A stretch of 64,000 bases of DNA, taken from Paenibacillus sp. MAHUQ-63 (lineage in GTDB: Bacteria; Bacillota; Bacilli; Paenibacillales; NBRC-103111). The stretch is taken from the NCBI RefSeq assembly GCF_028765165.1, contig NZ_JARADB010000001.1, positions 496,001 to 560,000 on the forward strand. Reading direction: 5' to 3'. Each line of letters starts with the position of its first letter. The stretch's first letter is position 1. Under the pieces are notes generated by a model that was given only the letters and a program-made list of their open reading frames with translations, had not been told where the DNA came from and made no database searches. Shown here piece by piece: positions 15,569 through 24,695 of the stretch. Made by a program: the position numbers and the translations under genes.

Positions 15569-17575
15569 ATGAGTGTGAGAAAATTCAGCATTAATAATTT
15601 GACTATGCGCACCAAGTTAATCGTCAGCTTCAGCGGTGTACTCCTGATCTTCCTGGCCGTAGCTTTCTTTAATTTGTATCAAGTCAGTCAAATCAAACAG
15701 AGCTTGACCGATCAGAATGATAAGGTTGAGCTCAAAGTGCTGGCGTTGGAATTAAAAGAAATGGTGCAGGAAATGAATATTATTGCTTCCGGTTTGGAGA
15801 TTTCCAAAAAACCCATATATATTGTGAAGTACAACGCTTTGCGAAACCCATTCAATGACCGCATCAAGAGGATTGGCGATACCGCGGTTACAGATGAGCA
15901 ACGAAAATGGCGCAGCCAGTTGATCCAGGCGTCCGTCGACTACATAAACAATTTCGATTCTGCTGCCGCGATGATTCAGGGCAATGGAACGAATGCGAAA
16001 GATTTGGAAATGAATTTGCTGTATCTGTACAATGAATCACAGGATTTGAAAACCGTCATTTTCGAACTCGTTGATAAGTTCTATGTGACTTACGCCGGGG
16101 AGGCGGACCAAGCGATTCAGTCGTCTACCAAAGCGTTGGACAGCACCACGTCGGTTATGATATACGTATCTATCGTCGTGCTCATATCTACTGTCTTGAT
16201 CGCCTTCTTCCTTATTCGTTCCTATATTCGACCGATTCAGAAGCTGCAGAAAGCCGTTTCGCTTATTGCCTCCGGTGATTTGACTCACACGATCAACGCG
16301 ACCTCGAACGACGAGTTGGGTCGGCTTAGCCACAGCTTCGACCATATGATCCTTCAGGTTCGCCAAATGCTCCATGCCACGAAGCAGATCGCTTCGTCCC
16401 TGACCGGCCATTCGCATGAGTTCCACCGGTTCTCGCAGGTAACGGCTTCGGCGAACACGGACATTCTCAAGGCGATCCACGAAATCTCCGGCGGTGCCGA
16501 CGAGCAAGCAACGAAGACCGAGATGTCCTCGCAGATCATCGCCGAGCTTGAGGCGGAGATTCGCGACATTACCGCGTACACACATGAAATGATACGCGCC
16601 AGCGATGAAGCCGCAGCGGGCACGCTGCAAGGCACGGGCTATGTCCGGGCGTTGAAAACGTCGTCCGAGCAGTCGCAAGCGGTGCTGCACAAAGTGGATG
16701 CCGCGATGCAGACCTTAGCCGCCAGCTCGAAGCAAATCGGCGCTATCACACATTCGATCACGGAGATCTCGACGCAGACGAATGTGCTTGCACTGAATGC
16801 CGCGATTGAAGCGGCAAGAGCGGGTGTGCACGGCCGCGGCTTCTCCGTCATCGCGGACGAGGTTCGCCAGCTGTCGCAGCAGACGAACGACTCGTCCAAA
16901 ACGATCAGCGGCATCACACAAGCGCTGCAGAAGCAGATCAAGGAGCTGCAAAGCTCGCTGCTCGAAGCAAGGGAATCGGCCAATGCGCAGAGACACCGTG
17001 TTGCCGATACGCTGGGCTCCTTCGAGAGCATTGACCAGTCCATGAAGGGCATCAAGAATCAGATCGAACAGATTCATCTCAAGATCGAGCAAGCCCGCTC
17101 AAAGAACGATACGCTGGTCGATTCCGTTCAATTCGTTGCGGCGATCGCACAGGAAACTGCGGCAGGCGTGGAGGAAGTCAATTCGACGTCGATCCAGCAG
17201 GATGCCTCCATTCGCCGGATTGCCGAGCAATCGGATGACATTCTATCGTTGGCGGAACAATTGTTTATGGAGATCAGCAAATTCCGGATTACCGAATCGG
17301 ATGAGGATGAGGATGCGCACGAAAGCGGAGAATTGGGAAGTCTTCCTGACCGGGAGACTGCGGCTGCCGCTGTGGCTGCGCTCGATCGCACAGGAATTGC
17401 GGTACCTCAGGCTCATGCAGAGCTGCAAGCAGAGGAAGGGCAGATGGCAATGGATCTCGCCGGGGAGGAATTTGCGGAGAACGCGCCTGGTTCTGCAGAT
17501 GAAGCCGAACCTTCGGAATCAACCGAGTCCAAGGACATCAAGCAGGAGAAGAAAGAACCTGTACTTATAGGTTAA
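15569..17575 (+). CDS. Methyl-accepting chemotaxis protein
   Basis: A 668-residue transmembrane chemoreceptor that would control CheA at the cell pole. A first membrane segment (~17-38) and a second (~192-214) enclose an extracellular ligand domain of about 150 mostly helical residues. A HAMP domain (~212-265, [19 protein letters not shown]) and a long signalling coiled coil follow. The conserved hairpin tip is seen around [20 protein letters not shown] and [15 protein letters not shown]. The last 80 residues are an acidic Glu/Ala-rich tail. Start: GGGGGG abuts the ATG at 15569; the in-frame GTG at 15575 has better spacing and is an alternative. The gene is divergent from pstS and has PhoP-like repeats upstream, so a phosphate-linked ligand is possible but unproven. 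Confidence 0.92.
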   Translation: MSVRKFSINNLTMRTKLIVSFSGVLLIFLAVAFFNLYQVSQIKQSLTDQNDKVELKVLALELKEMVQEMNIIASGLEISKKPIYIVKYNALRNPFNDRIKRIGDTAVTDEQRKWRSQLIQASVDYINNFDSAAAMIQGNGTNAKDLEMNLLYLYNESQDLKTVIFELVDKFYVTYAGEADQAIQSSTKALDSTTSVMIYVSIVVLISTVLIAFFLIRSYIRPIQKLQKAVSLIASGDLTHTINATSNDELGRLSHSFDHMILQVRQMLHATKQIASSLTGHSHEFHRFSQVTASANTDILKAIHEISGGADEQATKTEMSSQIIAELEAEIRDITAYTHEMIRASDEAAAGTLQGTGYVRALKTSSEQSQAVLHKVDAAMQTLAASSKQIGAITHSITEISTQTNVLALNAAIEAARAGVHGRGFSVIADEVRQLSQQTNDSSKTISGITQALQKQIKELQSSLLEARESANAQRHRVADTLGSFESIDQSMKGIKNQIEQIHLKIEQARSKNDTLVDSVQFVAAIAQETAAGVEEVNSTSIQQDASIRRIAEQSDDILSLAEQLFMEISKFRITESDEDEDAHESGELGSLPDRETAAAAVAALDRTGIAVPQAHAELQAEEGQMAMDLAGEEFAENAPGSADEAEPSESTESKDIKQEKKEPVLIG

Positions 17576-17580
17576 ACGAG

Positions 17581-17636
17581 CAGGACCTGAGGAATGCATG
17601 CGGCATGGTTGTATGCCGTACATTCCCCAGGTCCTG
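17581..17636. terminator. Terminator between the chemoreceptor and MBL genes
   Basis: A long hairpin, CAGGACCTGAGGAATG pairing with CATTCCCCAGGTCCTG (one mismatch) plus an inner CGGCAT/ATGCCG stem, followed on the plus strand by TTGTTTGTATT. It lies between two convergent genes and could serve both. Confidence 0.75.
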
Positions 17637-17652
17637 TTGTTTGTATTACCGG

Positions 17653-18492
17653 CTAGTGAACATACCGGCCTTCTTTCGGCACAGCCATTTGCTCGAAATG
17701 GTCAGCCAAGCTGCCGAGCTGAAGGGTCAGCTCATCCCCGCGCATAGGCGTGCCATGCCCTGTTACCGCCAAGCTGGGCTTCAGCTCGTTGAGCTTCTTC
17801 ACCGATTGCTCCGCCGCTTCCCAGTCGGTCGTAAAATATTTCGGCGGCCCGCTGATCTCCTGCGTCTGCAGGATGACCCGGTAAAGCGATTCCTGCTTCA
17901 CCGTTACGAAAGCGTCCCCTGCGATAAGGGAGCGGTCCTTCTCCCGGAACAGCGAAATATGACCCGGCGTATGACCCGGTGTATGTACCCACTGCCACTC
18001 CGGCAATCCGGGGATGGCGCCGCCTTGCGGCAGCGGCTTCACATGACTGGCGATGTTGATGCCGTGATTCGGGAATAGCGGGGAAAGCTCGCTAATCAAG
18101 CCGCCGTTCACGGTAGAGTCGCCCTGGGGATAGTTCGCTTTTCCCGTCAGATACGGAATTTCCAACTCATGCGCATATACGGGCACGTCCCAATGCTCCA
18201 GCAGCTCCGTGAGCGCCCCGACATGATCGAAGTGACCATGGGTCAGGATGATCCCCTCCGGCTTCGTAAGCGGGCCGTAGTGGTCCTCGGCAAGCCGTAT
18301 GATCTCATTTGCGGATTGCGGCATGCCGGCATCGACGAGATACCAGGTTTTCGCTTTGCTTGTCGGGTTCCCGATCAGACATATATTCACGAATTGAATG
18401 CAGTAACAGTAAATATCGATGCTGACTTCCTTGCCCTCGCCGCTCGAAACGGACGTTAAGGGAATGTACGTATGCTCATAAGTAGAATCCAC
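17653..18492 (-). CDS. MBL-fold metallo-hydrolase
   Basis: A 279-residue metallo-beta-lactamase-fold protein, presumably a cytosolic hydrolase of unknown substrate. The metal-binding HGHFDHVG is at about residue 90, preceded by YLVDAGMP; later ligands are the His in HTPGHTPGHISL, the Asp in LIAGDAFV and the His in VTGHGTPM. These cover the ligand set of the superfamily. The start is the GTG at 18492, 10 bases after AGGAGG; the longest frame (ATG at 18591) has no good ribosome binding site. No operon partner is visible. Confidence 0.85.
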   Translation of the reverse strand: MDSTYEHTYIPLTSVSSGEGKEVSIDIYCYCIQFVNICLIGNPTSKAKTWYLVDAGMPQSANEIIRLAEDHYGPLTKPEGIILTHGHFDHVGALTELLEHWDVPVYAHELEIPYLTGKANYPQGDSTVNGGLISELSPLFPNHGINIASHVKPLPQGGAIPGLPEWQWVHTPGHTPGHISLFREKDRSLIAGDAFVTVKQESLYRVILQTQEISGPPKYFTTDWEAAEQSVKKLNELKPSLAVTGHGTPMRGDELTLQLGSLADHFEQMAVPKEGRYVH

Positions 18493-18594
18493 TTGCCATA
18501 CTCCTCCTCGGATAATGTCTCTGATAGCATCCCCGGTTTCTTGACGGATTATATGGAAATTCTCTGATAATCCTGTGCAGCGCTTCGGCATAAC

Positions 18595-19200
18595 GAGGAT
18601 CCCTGGTTCAGGTGGGAGGTAGTAGGCACAGGTGGTAGCAGAGGTGGTAGGTAGGAGCCGATCCTAGCTTAGGGAGCGCGGGTAACGATCCTAGCCTAAG
18701 GAGCGCGGGTAACGGGAATTTCTCCTGTTATTTCGGCTGAATAGAGCCGATCCGGGTAGGATAACTGGATAATCTCCCGTTAATTCTACACAAAATGGCC
18801 GCAAGAGGGCATTCTTCGCCATTTTAACGGGAGTAATTCCCGTTATTACTCCCGAAAGCCTATACGACATAGGAATAGCGGGAGTTTTTCCTTTTATTCT
18901 GCGCTCAGGTGGGATTTCGACGTGCAGCGCTGTATACGAAGATTCCTGGTTCAGCAGGAGGCAGCAGGAGCCGATCCTAGCCTACGGAGCGCGGGTAACG
19001 GGAATTTCTCCTGTTATTTCGGCTGAATAGAGCCGATCCGGGTAGGATAACTGGATAAACTCCTGTTAATTTTGCACAAAATGGCCGCAAGAGGGCATTC
19101 TTCGCCATTTTAACGGGAGTAATTCCCGTTATTCCTTCCCAAAGCCTATTCGGCATAGGAATAGCGGGAGTTTTTCCTTTTATTCTGCGCTCAGGTGGGA
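18595..19200 (+). repeat. Dispersed repeat family 1, two tandem copies
   Basis: Two copies of a ~285-base unit stand head to tail (the shared AACGGGAATTTCTCC begins at 18711 and 18997). Each unit runs GGAGCCGATCCTAGCC, AACGGGAATTTCTCCTGTTA, a middle with ACAAAATGGCCGCAAGAGGG, then TTTTAACGGGAGTAATTCCC, ending near TTTTATTCTGCGCTCAGG. Short inverted repeats based on ACGGGA/TCCCGT recur inside each unit. The same unit appears at 39131-39690 and, inverted and diverged, near 61670-61915. No open frame is conserved between copies. This stretch has no gene. Confidence 0.85.
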
Positions 19201-19279
19201 TAAACCTCTTAGACCCCTTAATTAAACTGGAGTCCTCCCAACCAATAAATTAAACTAAAAGCAAGGGAGATGATCCAGA

Positions 19280-19600
19280 ATGAAAAAGAGGTTTAAAGAG
19301 GAAGAAAAACTTAAAATAGTTAAGGAAGCATTAGCCGGTGTTAAGATTGGGGTGCTCGCCCGCATATATGACACACACCCTGAAACCATCCGTTTATGGG
19401 TGAAAGATTACCGTGACACCATCGCAGAATCGGGGATTCCTCGAACAGATGAGAATATAGAGGAATTACGGCGACTGCAGGAGGTGGAGGAGCGCTATGA
19501 AAAAGCGGTGAAGGTTCTTGGTGAGAAAGAACTCGAAATAGAAATCCTCAGAGAGCTATTAAAAAAGAAAAACCCCGCTTATCAGAAAAAGTTGAAGTAG
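19280..19600 (+). CDS. IS3-family transposase OrfA-like protein
   Basis: A 106-residue DNA-binding subunit of an IS3-type transposase. It opens with a helix-turn-helix (KRFKEEEKLKIVKEALAGVKIGVLARIYDTHPETIRLWVKDY) and continues into a leucine-zipper-like coiled coil (LGEKELEIEILRELLKKK), the usual OrfA plan and length. AAGGGAG precedes the ATG at 19280. The A-rich stretch near its 3' end is where IS3 elements normally shift frame into OrfB, but the OrfB that follows is truncated, so the element cannot move by itself. Confidence 0.85.
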   Translation: MKKRFKEEEKLKIVKEALAGVKIGVLARIYDTHPETIRLWVKDYRDTIAESGIPRTDENIEELRRLQEVEERYEKAVKVLGEKELEIEILRELLKKKNPAYQKKLK

Positions 19601-19835
19601 CAACCCGTTCATTAAGCGGGGTGAGCCAGCAGCAGTTGTACTGCGCATCCTTGGGTTATCGGAGTCAACATACTACGAACGTAAAAAAAGAGCGGCTTGT
19701 AGGCAGACCGAACATCTAACAGAATGTCACCGCCGGGGACGCCCTGTTTCAGGCTACTCTTCTACAGTAACAGGTGAGAAAGTTAGCGATGAGCAAATAC
19801 AACTGGGACAGATGGATATAAATTATCTCGAATAG
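19601..19835 (+). pseudogene. Truncated IS3-family transposase OrfB remnant
   Basis: Directly after OrfA, in another frame, the DNA encodes FIKRGEPAAVVLRILGLSES, then TYYERKKRAAC and later GRPVSGYSSTVTGEK and VSDEQIQ. This is the N-terminal start of an IS3 OrfB (the pre-integrase part). The match stops near 19803 and a TAG closes the frame at 19833. The DDE integrase domain is absent, so the element is a 5' fragment. Confidence 0.75.
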
Positions 19836-19850
19836 GCGAGAATACCCAGT

Positions 19851-20198
19851 TTATTTTCCTATTTTTAAATCCCCGGTATTCCGAATATCCACTACCGTTC
19901 GAAAATCAATAACTAGCTTAGGAAACAGTTGATTTTCCCATTCATCGACTTGACTCTGCGTGAGCTTCCTTCGAAAGATCTCGCCGGTCATCAGAATGTC
20001 CGAATGTTCCTGTTTTAGCTTGCTGAATAGCAGTTGAAACCGCTTTTCAAGGAGCTGTTCCAGTTCTCGCTTCAAAATCCTGTTGTCCAAAACGTCCTTC
20101 TCTTTGGCCTCCAACACGATTGCTTTCAGATCCATCGTACTTTTAAGTTTCGGGGCCCCGCCTTCCCATGAAGTCCGATTTTTGACATGGGCCCCCAC
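19851..20198 (-). pseudogene. Fragment of a GerAC-type spore germination lipoprotein
   Basis: 115 codons resembling the C-terminal end of Ger(x)C proteins, the lipoprotein subunits of nutrient germinant receptors (normally ~370-400 residues). The family-like part is KRELEQLLEKRFQLLFSKLK, then SDILMTGEIFRRKL, DEWENQLFPKLVIDFRT and a closing VDIRNTGDL. The signal peptide, lipobox and first two-thirds are missing, and no gerAA or gerAB lies nearby. Upstream codons are interrupted by a stop near 20220. It sits directly after the truncated IS element, so insertion and deletion probably destroyed a ger locus. Confidence 0.65.
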
Positions 20199-20440
20199 AA
20201 TTTGTAAACTTGAGGACTACTCCGTGACCTCGACGATTCCGCTTATGAATCGGCCGCGAAATAAGTTATAGAGCATTGTTTCTTCTCCGATCCGGTTGGG
20301 CTGATATTATGATTACCATTGCCCTCAAGAATTATTTTCCAAACTGATATCAGCTCTGCAGCACATCAGATTAATATTGGAAAACCGCTAACTATTCTTA
20401 CCATGAAAAAATGGAGTATTGTGATCCTGTGAAGAATAAT

Positions 20441-20514
20441 GGGCCTGTCTCAATTCTGAGACAGGCCCACTACTAAAGTAACTAAAAAAGACGCTTCTGA
20501 TAGAAGCGTCTTTT
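20441..20514. terminator. Two adjacent terminator-like hairpins
   Basis: The first hairpin (20441-20468) is a perfect GGGCCTGTCTCA/TGAGACAGGCCC stem. The second (20486-20514) is AAAAGACGCTTCT with AGAAGCGTCTTTT, giving T-runs on both strands. They separate the ger/IS debris from the MFS gene and would insulate it in both directions. Confidence 0.65.
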
Positions 20515-20554
20515 CAGTAACAAACATATGTTCGTTTTTTGATACAATTTAAAT

Positions 20555-20564
20555 AGACCGGTCT
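20555..20564. promoter_or_regulatory. Palindrome AGACCGGTCT, possible TetR-type operator
   Basis: A perfect 10-base palindrome about 140 bases before the MFS gene, in AT-rich DNA next to TTGATACAAT-like sequence. This core is common in operators of TetR-family repressors of efflux genes. No TetR gene is present in the window, so the assignment is tentative. Confidence 0.35.
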
Positions 20565-20701
20565 GCATTCGAATTCCATAATATTATTATAAACCATCCG
20601 TAATTATAAGTCTATATTTTATCAGGATAATATTCTATATTTTGTATACCCGACTGGGTAATCTAGGTACATTCAGATGCCTGTGGAAAGAGGAGGATTT
20701 T

Positions 20702-21961
20702 GTGAAAATCCGCTTATGGAATAACAATTTAAAAGTCCGGTTAATCGGTGAAGGACTGTTTAACATGCTGTTCTGGATGTACTTCCCGTTTATTACCGTA
20801 TATTTCGGTACTGCATTGGGCAATCATATCGCCGCCATTATGATGTCAGTCCCTCCGATCTTCAGCTTGCTTGGAAGTCTACTCGGAGGAACTCTAGCCG
20901 ACAAGATAGGGCGGCGGCCCGTTATGCTGCTTGGCGCTTTTGTTCAGGCAATGATGTTTATTTTATTTGCGATGTCTCCGTCCCATTGGTTCGATTATAT
21001 CGCTTTTATCGGCATTGGTCTGGGGGGGGCCCTCTATAGTCCCGCAAGTTCGGCAATGGTTGCAGACCTGGTCCCCTCGGGGCACCTTCGGCAAATATAC
21101 GCAACGTTTACGACGGCCAATAACATTGGTGCCGTGATTGGTCCAGCACTTGGAGCCGTTTTCTTCTTCCACTATCGGCAAGAGCTACTGTGGATCTGCG
21201 CATTAGTCTTGCTATTGTATTTTATCGCCATTTATTTTATCGTTCATGAAACATTACCGCATTCGGCACAATGTACGAAAAGTTCAACTTCGATTAGCCA
21301 TGCATTCAAGGAGCAATGGAAGGGTTATGGCGTTATTTTTCGCGATAAAGTGTTCCTACTCTATATTTCAGCAGGAATCTTTGCTCTAGTGCCCATTATG
21401 CAACTGGATTTATATTCATCGGTATATGTGATCAATGAAGTCCCAGCCCAGTTTCTCTTGGCGTGGAACGGCGGCGAATCCCTGAGGCTGTCCAGCAAGG
21501 AGATTTATGGATGGTTACTGGGGTTCAACGGAATTTTATTTGTACTGTTTATCCTTCCTGTTACGAAATGGTTCCGCGAATGGAATGAACGAAATGTATT
21601 CATTCTGTCATCCCTATTGTCTGGAATTGGGACGTTCGCTCTCGGAATAAATTCCAATATATGGTTCCTTTTTTTTGTTACAGCCATTTTCACTTTTGGG
21701 GAAATTGTCCGTTCTCCAGTGGCACAGAGCTTTATAAGCGGCTATGCGCCAGAGAACGCAAGGGGGCAGTACATGGGAGCCAACAGCTTGCAGAACACGA
21801 TCGGCAAATTTGTAGCACCAGTGACGGTATTCCTATCGAGTTGGGTTCCGCCAATCGTCATTTTCACCATTATTTTGGCATTTGCATTCATTAGTATTGT
21901 TTTATATATTCAGTTATTTCGGATATATGTGAAGCGGCCTGAGGCAGCGAATATAAATTGA
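20702..21961 (+). CDS. MFS transporter (probable drug efflux type)
   Basis: A 419-residue major facilitator with about 12 membrane segments. The MFS signature between helices 2 and 3 is present as GGTLADKIGRRPVML, and helix 5 contains NNIGAVIGPALGAVFFF, resembling the motif C region of drug:proton antiporters. Another family-like block is RGQYMGANSLQNTIGKFVAP in the second half. The start is GTG at 20702, five bases after AGGAGG; the longest frame begins at a Met at 20642 without a ribosome binding site. No partner gene is seen. Export is inferred from the motifs; the substrate is unknown. Confidence 0.85.
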   Translation: MKIRLWNNNLKVRLIGEGLFNMLFWMYFPFITVYFGTALGNHIAAIMMSVPPIFSLLGSLLGGTLADKIGRRPVMLLGAFVQAMMFILFAMSPSHWFDYIAFIGIGLGGALYSPASSAMVADLVPSGHLRQIYATFTTANNIGAVIGPALGAVFFFHYRQELLWICALVLLLYFIAIYFIVHETLPHSAQCTKSSTSISHAFKEQWKGYGVIFRDKVFLLYISAGIFALVPIMQLDLYSSVYVINEVPAQFLLAWNGGESLRLSSKEIYGWLLGFNGILFVLFILPVTKWFREWNERNVFILSSLLSGIGTFALGINSNIWFLFFVTAIFTFGEIVRSPVAQSFISGYAPENARGQYMGANSLQNTIGKFVAPVTVFLSSWVPPIVIFTIILAFAFISIVLYIQLFRIYVKRPEAANIN

Positions 21962-22171
21962 TGGAAGCCCTGCAAGAACGATCGCCGGTTGGTGATGTGT
22001 ATATACGTCCATTCCCTTTACCGGATCTTTCAGCGCGAAGTATAAGTTCCGTGTCCCAAGTGCCAATTTCTGCGCTCTGAATTTCATTTGACGAATAGAC
22101 GGGCGAGATTATTTTTCATAGGAGTGTAGTCCACCATCAAATACTACTCGTATGGAAAAGAATCTAAATAA

Positions 22172-22181
22172 ATAATATACT
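22172..22181 (+). promoter_or_regulatory. ATAATATACT decamer upstream of the XRE-cupin gene
   Basis: This decamer occurs once here, 33 bases before the regulator gene, and twice in tandem in the promoter of the MFS gene downstream (22891-22910). Shared upstream words of a regulator and its neighbour suggest an operator for that regulator. Confidence 0.4.
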
Positions 22182-22213
22182 GGCTATAACTGTTTTTTGT
22201 TGAGGTGAATCTA

Positions 22214-22777
22214 ATGGATGAAATCAATGAATCAAAAGAAATTGTATTACAAATCGGTGTTGCCTTGAAAAAATACAGAAAAGAAAAAAACATGAGCTTA
22301 GACGACTTATCGGAACTAACGGGCGTAAGTAAACTTACTCTGGGGAATATTGAACGTGGCGAGACAAATCCAACTTTGGCGATTATATGGAAAATTTCAA
22401 AAGGTATATCTTTACCGCTATTGGCTTTGTTCAAATCAGACGCCTCCTCTGCTAGTTTGTATCGGGCAGGTGAAGGACTGCGGTTTTCTAATGATCATAA
22501 AAATTGGGTCATTGAACCAGTCTTTAAAAGTAACGATATTGAGATGTGTAGGGCTTACTTACAGCCAAATAGCTTGTATCAGCCTGAAGGGCATCATGTC
22601 AATACAACTGAAATTGCAACAGTCATGACTGGTTCCATTGAAATCCAAGTCAATGGAGAGATTTACACATTGAATCAATATGATACTATCAGTTTTCGTG
22701 CAGATTGTCCTCATTCTTATACCAATCATACGGATAGCGAAACAGTGCTCCATATATCCTTAAAATACGATTTCTAA
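22214..22777 (+). CDS. XRE-family regulator with C-terminal cupin domain
   Basis: A 187-residue transcription factor. The N-terminal helix-turn-helix (~12-68) reads LKKYRKEKNMSLDDLSELTGVSKLTLGNIERGETNPTLAIIWKI, a textbook HTH_3. The C-terminal half is a cupin (~110-185) with EIATVMTGSIEIQVNGE and the later His in CPHSYTNH, which in this class binds a small effector. ATG at 22214 follows GAGGTG by six bases. It is followed by a terminator and then by a CynX-type transporter gene in the same direction; the shared decamers suggest it controls that gene and itself. The region is AT-rich compared with the core genes, consistent with acquisition by transfer. Confidence 0.9.
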   Translation: MDEINESKEIVLQIGVALKKYRKEKNMSLDDLSELTGVSKLTLGNIERGETNPTLAIIWKISKGISLPLLALFKSDASSASLYRAGEGLRFSNDHKNWVIEPVFKSNDIEMCRAYLQPNSLYQPEGHHVNTTEIATVMTGSIEIQVNGEIYTLNQYDTISFRADCPHSYTNHTDSETVLHISLKYDF

Positions 22778-22798
22778 AGTCGAAAATTCAACTTATTA

Positions 22799-22847
22799 AA
22801 TACAACTCTGAATTCCATGACGGGAATTTCAGAGTTGTATTTTTGTT
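22799..22847 (+). terminator. Terminator after the XRE-cupin gene
   Basis: AATACAACTCTGA pairs with TCAGAGTTGTATT, extended by an inner ATTCC/GGAAT, and is followed by TTTTTGTTT. It separates the regulator from the transporter gene, which has its own promoter. Confidence 0.8.
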
Positions 22848-22881
22848 TCTAGATGAATTTCGGTATATTATAAATTACTTA

Positions 22882-22910
22882 TTGATAAAAATAATATACT
22901 ATAATATACT
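22882..22910 (+). promoter_or_regulatory. Sigma-A promoter of the CynX-type gene with overlapping tandem decamers
   Basis: TTGATA (22882-22887) and TATACT (22905-22910) are exactly 17 bases apart. The tandem ATAATATACT pair at 22891-22910 covers the spacer and the -10 element, where a bound repressor would block RNA polymerase. Confidence 0.6.
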
Positions 22911-22966
22911 TTGTTTATTCGCGCGGATGTATTGTCTTTTCAAGATTCAGGAAGGAGAAATTAAGA

Positions 22967-24232
22967 ATGCCGAACAAACAAAATAATAAAGCCGTACCAT
23001 CCTCTATAGGGCTGATCATTCTCGGCATTATTGTTATTGCAGCTAATTTACGTACTCCCTTAACATCAGTCAGTCCTTTAGTAAGTCTAATAAGGGATGA
23101 CATTCATATTTCAAATACATTAGCAGGCCTGATCACAACGGTACCCTTGCTTGCATTTGCTTTATTATCGCCTCTAGTACCAAAATTAGGGCAAAGGTAT
23201 GGGGTTGAACGGATCATAATGATTGCCTTACTCTCTCTCACTGTAGGTATTGTAATACGTTCTTTATCTGGCGCAGCTAATCTGTTTATTGGGACAGCAA
23301 TTCTTGGATTTGCAATTGCGGTATGTAATGTATTATTGCCAAGTATAATCAAAAGGGATTTCCCAAATAAAATTGGTGCCATGACAGGTGTTTACTCCAT
23401 TTCAATGAGTTTATGTGGAGCAATCGCATCGGGAATCAGTGTGCCTCTAGCCGCGAACGCAGGTCTAAAATGGCAGGGAGCATTGGGAATATGGGGGGTT
23501 CTAAGCTTTGTATCGGTCCTCTGTTGGTTACCCCAATTAAGAAGTCAAACGAAGCAAACAACCACGGCGAGTCAACAAATGGCCAGCAACGATGTGAATG
23601 TTTGGAAATCCCTCATTGCCTGGCAAGTAACCTTGTTTATGGGTATACAGTCCATGGTTTTCTATGTGTTGATCGCATGGTTGCCTGAAATTTTAAAGCA
23701 GCAAGGAATTCATCCAAATCAATCAGGATGGTACCTCTCGATCATGCAGTTAGTTATGCTTCCATTTGTCTTTATAGTCCCCGTTATTGCTGGGCGCATG
23801 TCTAGCCAACGGTTGTTAGTGGTCATAACAACCATTTTGCTTTTGATGGGAACGATTGGACTTCTTTACGGAAGCTCCAATATGATTCTGTTGTGGATCA
23901 TCATGCTCGGAATTGGTGGAGGCTTCGCCTTTAGTTTGTCCATGATGTTTTTCGGGTTACGTACTGAAAACGCGCATCAAGCAGCGAAACTGTCTGGCAT
24001 GGCGCAATCGATCGGATATCTTTTTGCCGCAGTCGGTCCTGCTCTTATAGGATATCTGCATGATGCGACAAATAGTTGGAACCTGCCACTTTTCATTCTG
24101 CTTGGTGCTGCGGTATTGCTCTTTTTAGTTGGAATAGGAGCAGCAAGAAACCGTTTTGTAGATAGCAAAATAGTTGCGAGCTGCCACGGAAAGGATGATA
24201 AATATGTTTGGCAAAATTATGGTGACCATTGA
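22967..24232 (+). CDS. MFS transporter, CynX/NimT type
   Basis: A 421-residue major facilitator. The opening NLRTPLTSVSPLVSLIRDD is the hallmark of the CynX/NimT subfamily (cyanate and 2-nitroimidazole transporters of E. coli), as is the later FFGLRTENAHQAAKLSGMAQSIGYLFAAVGP. About 12 membrane segments are present. AGGAAGGAG lies before the ATG. The gene has its own promoter carrying the decamers shared with the XRE-cupin gene. No cyanase gene is nearby, so cyanate is not implied. Substrate and direction are unknown. Confidence 0.88.
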   Translation: MPNKQNNKAVPSSIGLIILGIIVIAANLRTPLTSVSPLVSLIRDDIHISNTLAGLITTVPLLAFALLSPLVPKLGQRYGVERIIMIALLSLTVGIVIRSLSGAANLFIGTAILGFAIAVCNVLLPSIIKRDFPNKIGAMTGVYSISMSLCGAIASGISVPLAANAGLKWQGALGIWGVLSFVSVLCWLPQLRSQTKQTTTASQQMASNDVNVWKSLIAWQVTLFMGIQSMVFYVLIAWLPEILKQQGIHPNQSGWYLSIMQLVMLPFVFIVPVIAGRMSSQRLLVVITTILLLMGTIGLLYGSSNMILLWIIMLGIGGGFAFSLSMMFFGLRTENAHQAAKLSGMAQSIGYLFAAVGPALIGYLHDATNSWNLPLFILLGAAVLLFLVGIGAARNRFVDSKIVASCHGKDDKYVWQNYGDH

Positions 24233-24619
24233 TAGTTAATGTCAGCCAGGAATAAGTGTCGGATGGCATGACAAGTGTCAGCCACAAGGTTTCACAGCTA
24301 TCAAGATGCCCAGTCCTCATTGTGCATTAACTCTTTCGGAGACTGCAGAGATGATGCGATGTTATACTGAAGGGTACGTTATTTGAATGACTACAGCGGC
24401 AGTCTAAGGCTTTTTATCCAAGTCTTGGTCTGCCGCTGCTTCCTTTAAGGGATCAGTCTAAAACTTATTTTCACCGACCTGCTTCCTTATACATCGTATT
24501 CGGCTTTATGACAGATTCGTCTTGCGTTTTTTTTTGAATGAACGGCAGATTAACTACGCAAGGGTAAGCCAACATAAGGTCTATTCAATGTTTATTCTGC
24601 CCAATATATTGTGCAACGT
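24233..24619. other. Intergenic stretch with one inverted repeat
   Basis: No gene recognised. An inverted repeat, CAGCGGCAGTCTAAG with CTTGGTCTGCCGCTG (24394-24439), could form a hairpin but lacks a T-run. Confidence 0.5.
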
Positions 24620-24648
24620 AAAAAGGATCCGCCGCGACGAATCCTTTT
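24620..24648 (-). terminator. Terminator of the PIG-L/lyase catabolic operon
   Basis: AAAAGGAT pairs with ATCCTTTT across a 12-base loop, with a T-run on the minus strand, about 50 bases after the last gene of the leftward cluster. The plus strand also has TTTTGTTGTTTTT, so it may work in both directions. Confidence 0.65.
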
Positions 24649-24695
24649 GTTGTTTTTATTCAACGTGAATATGGTATGTTATCGTTAATTCCGCT

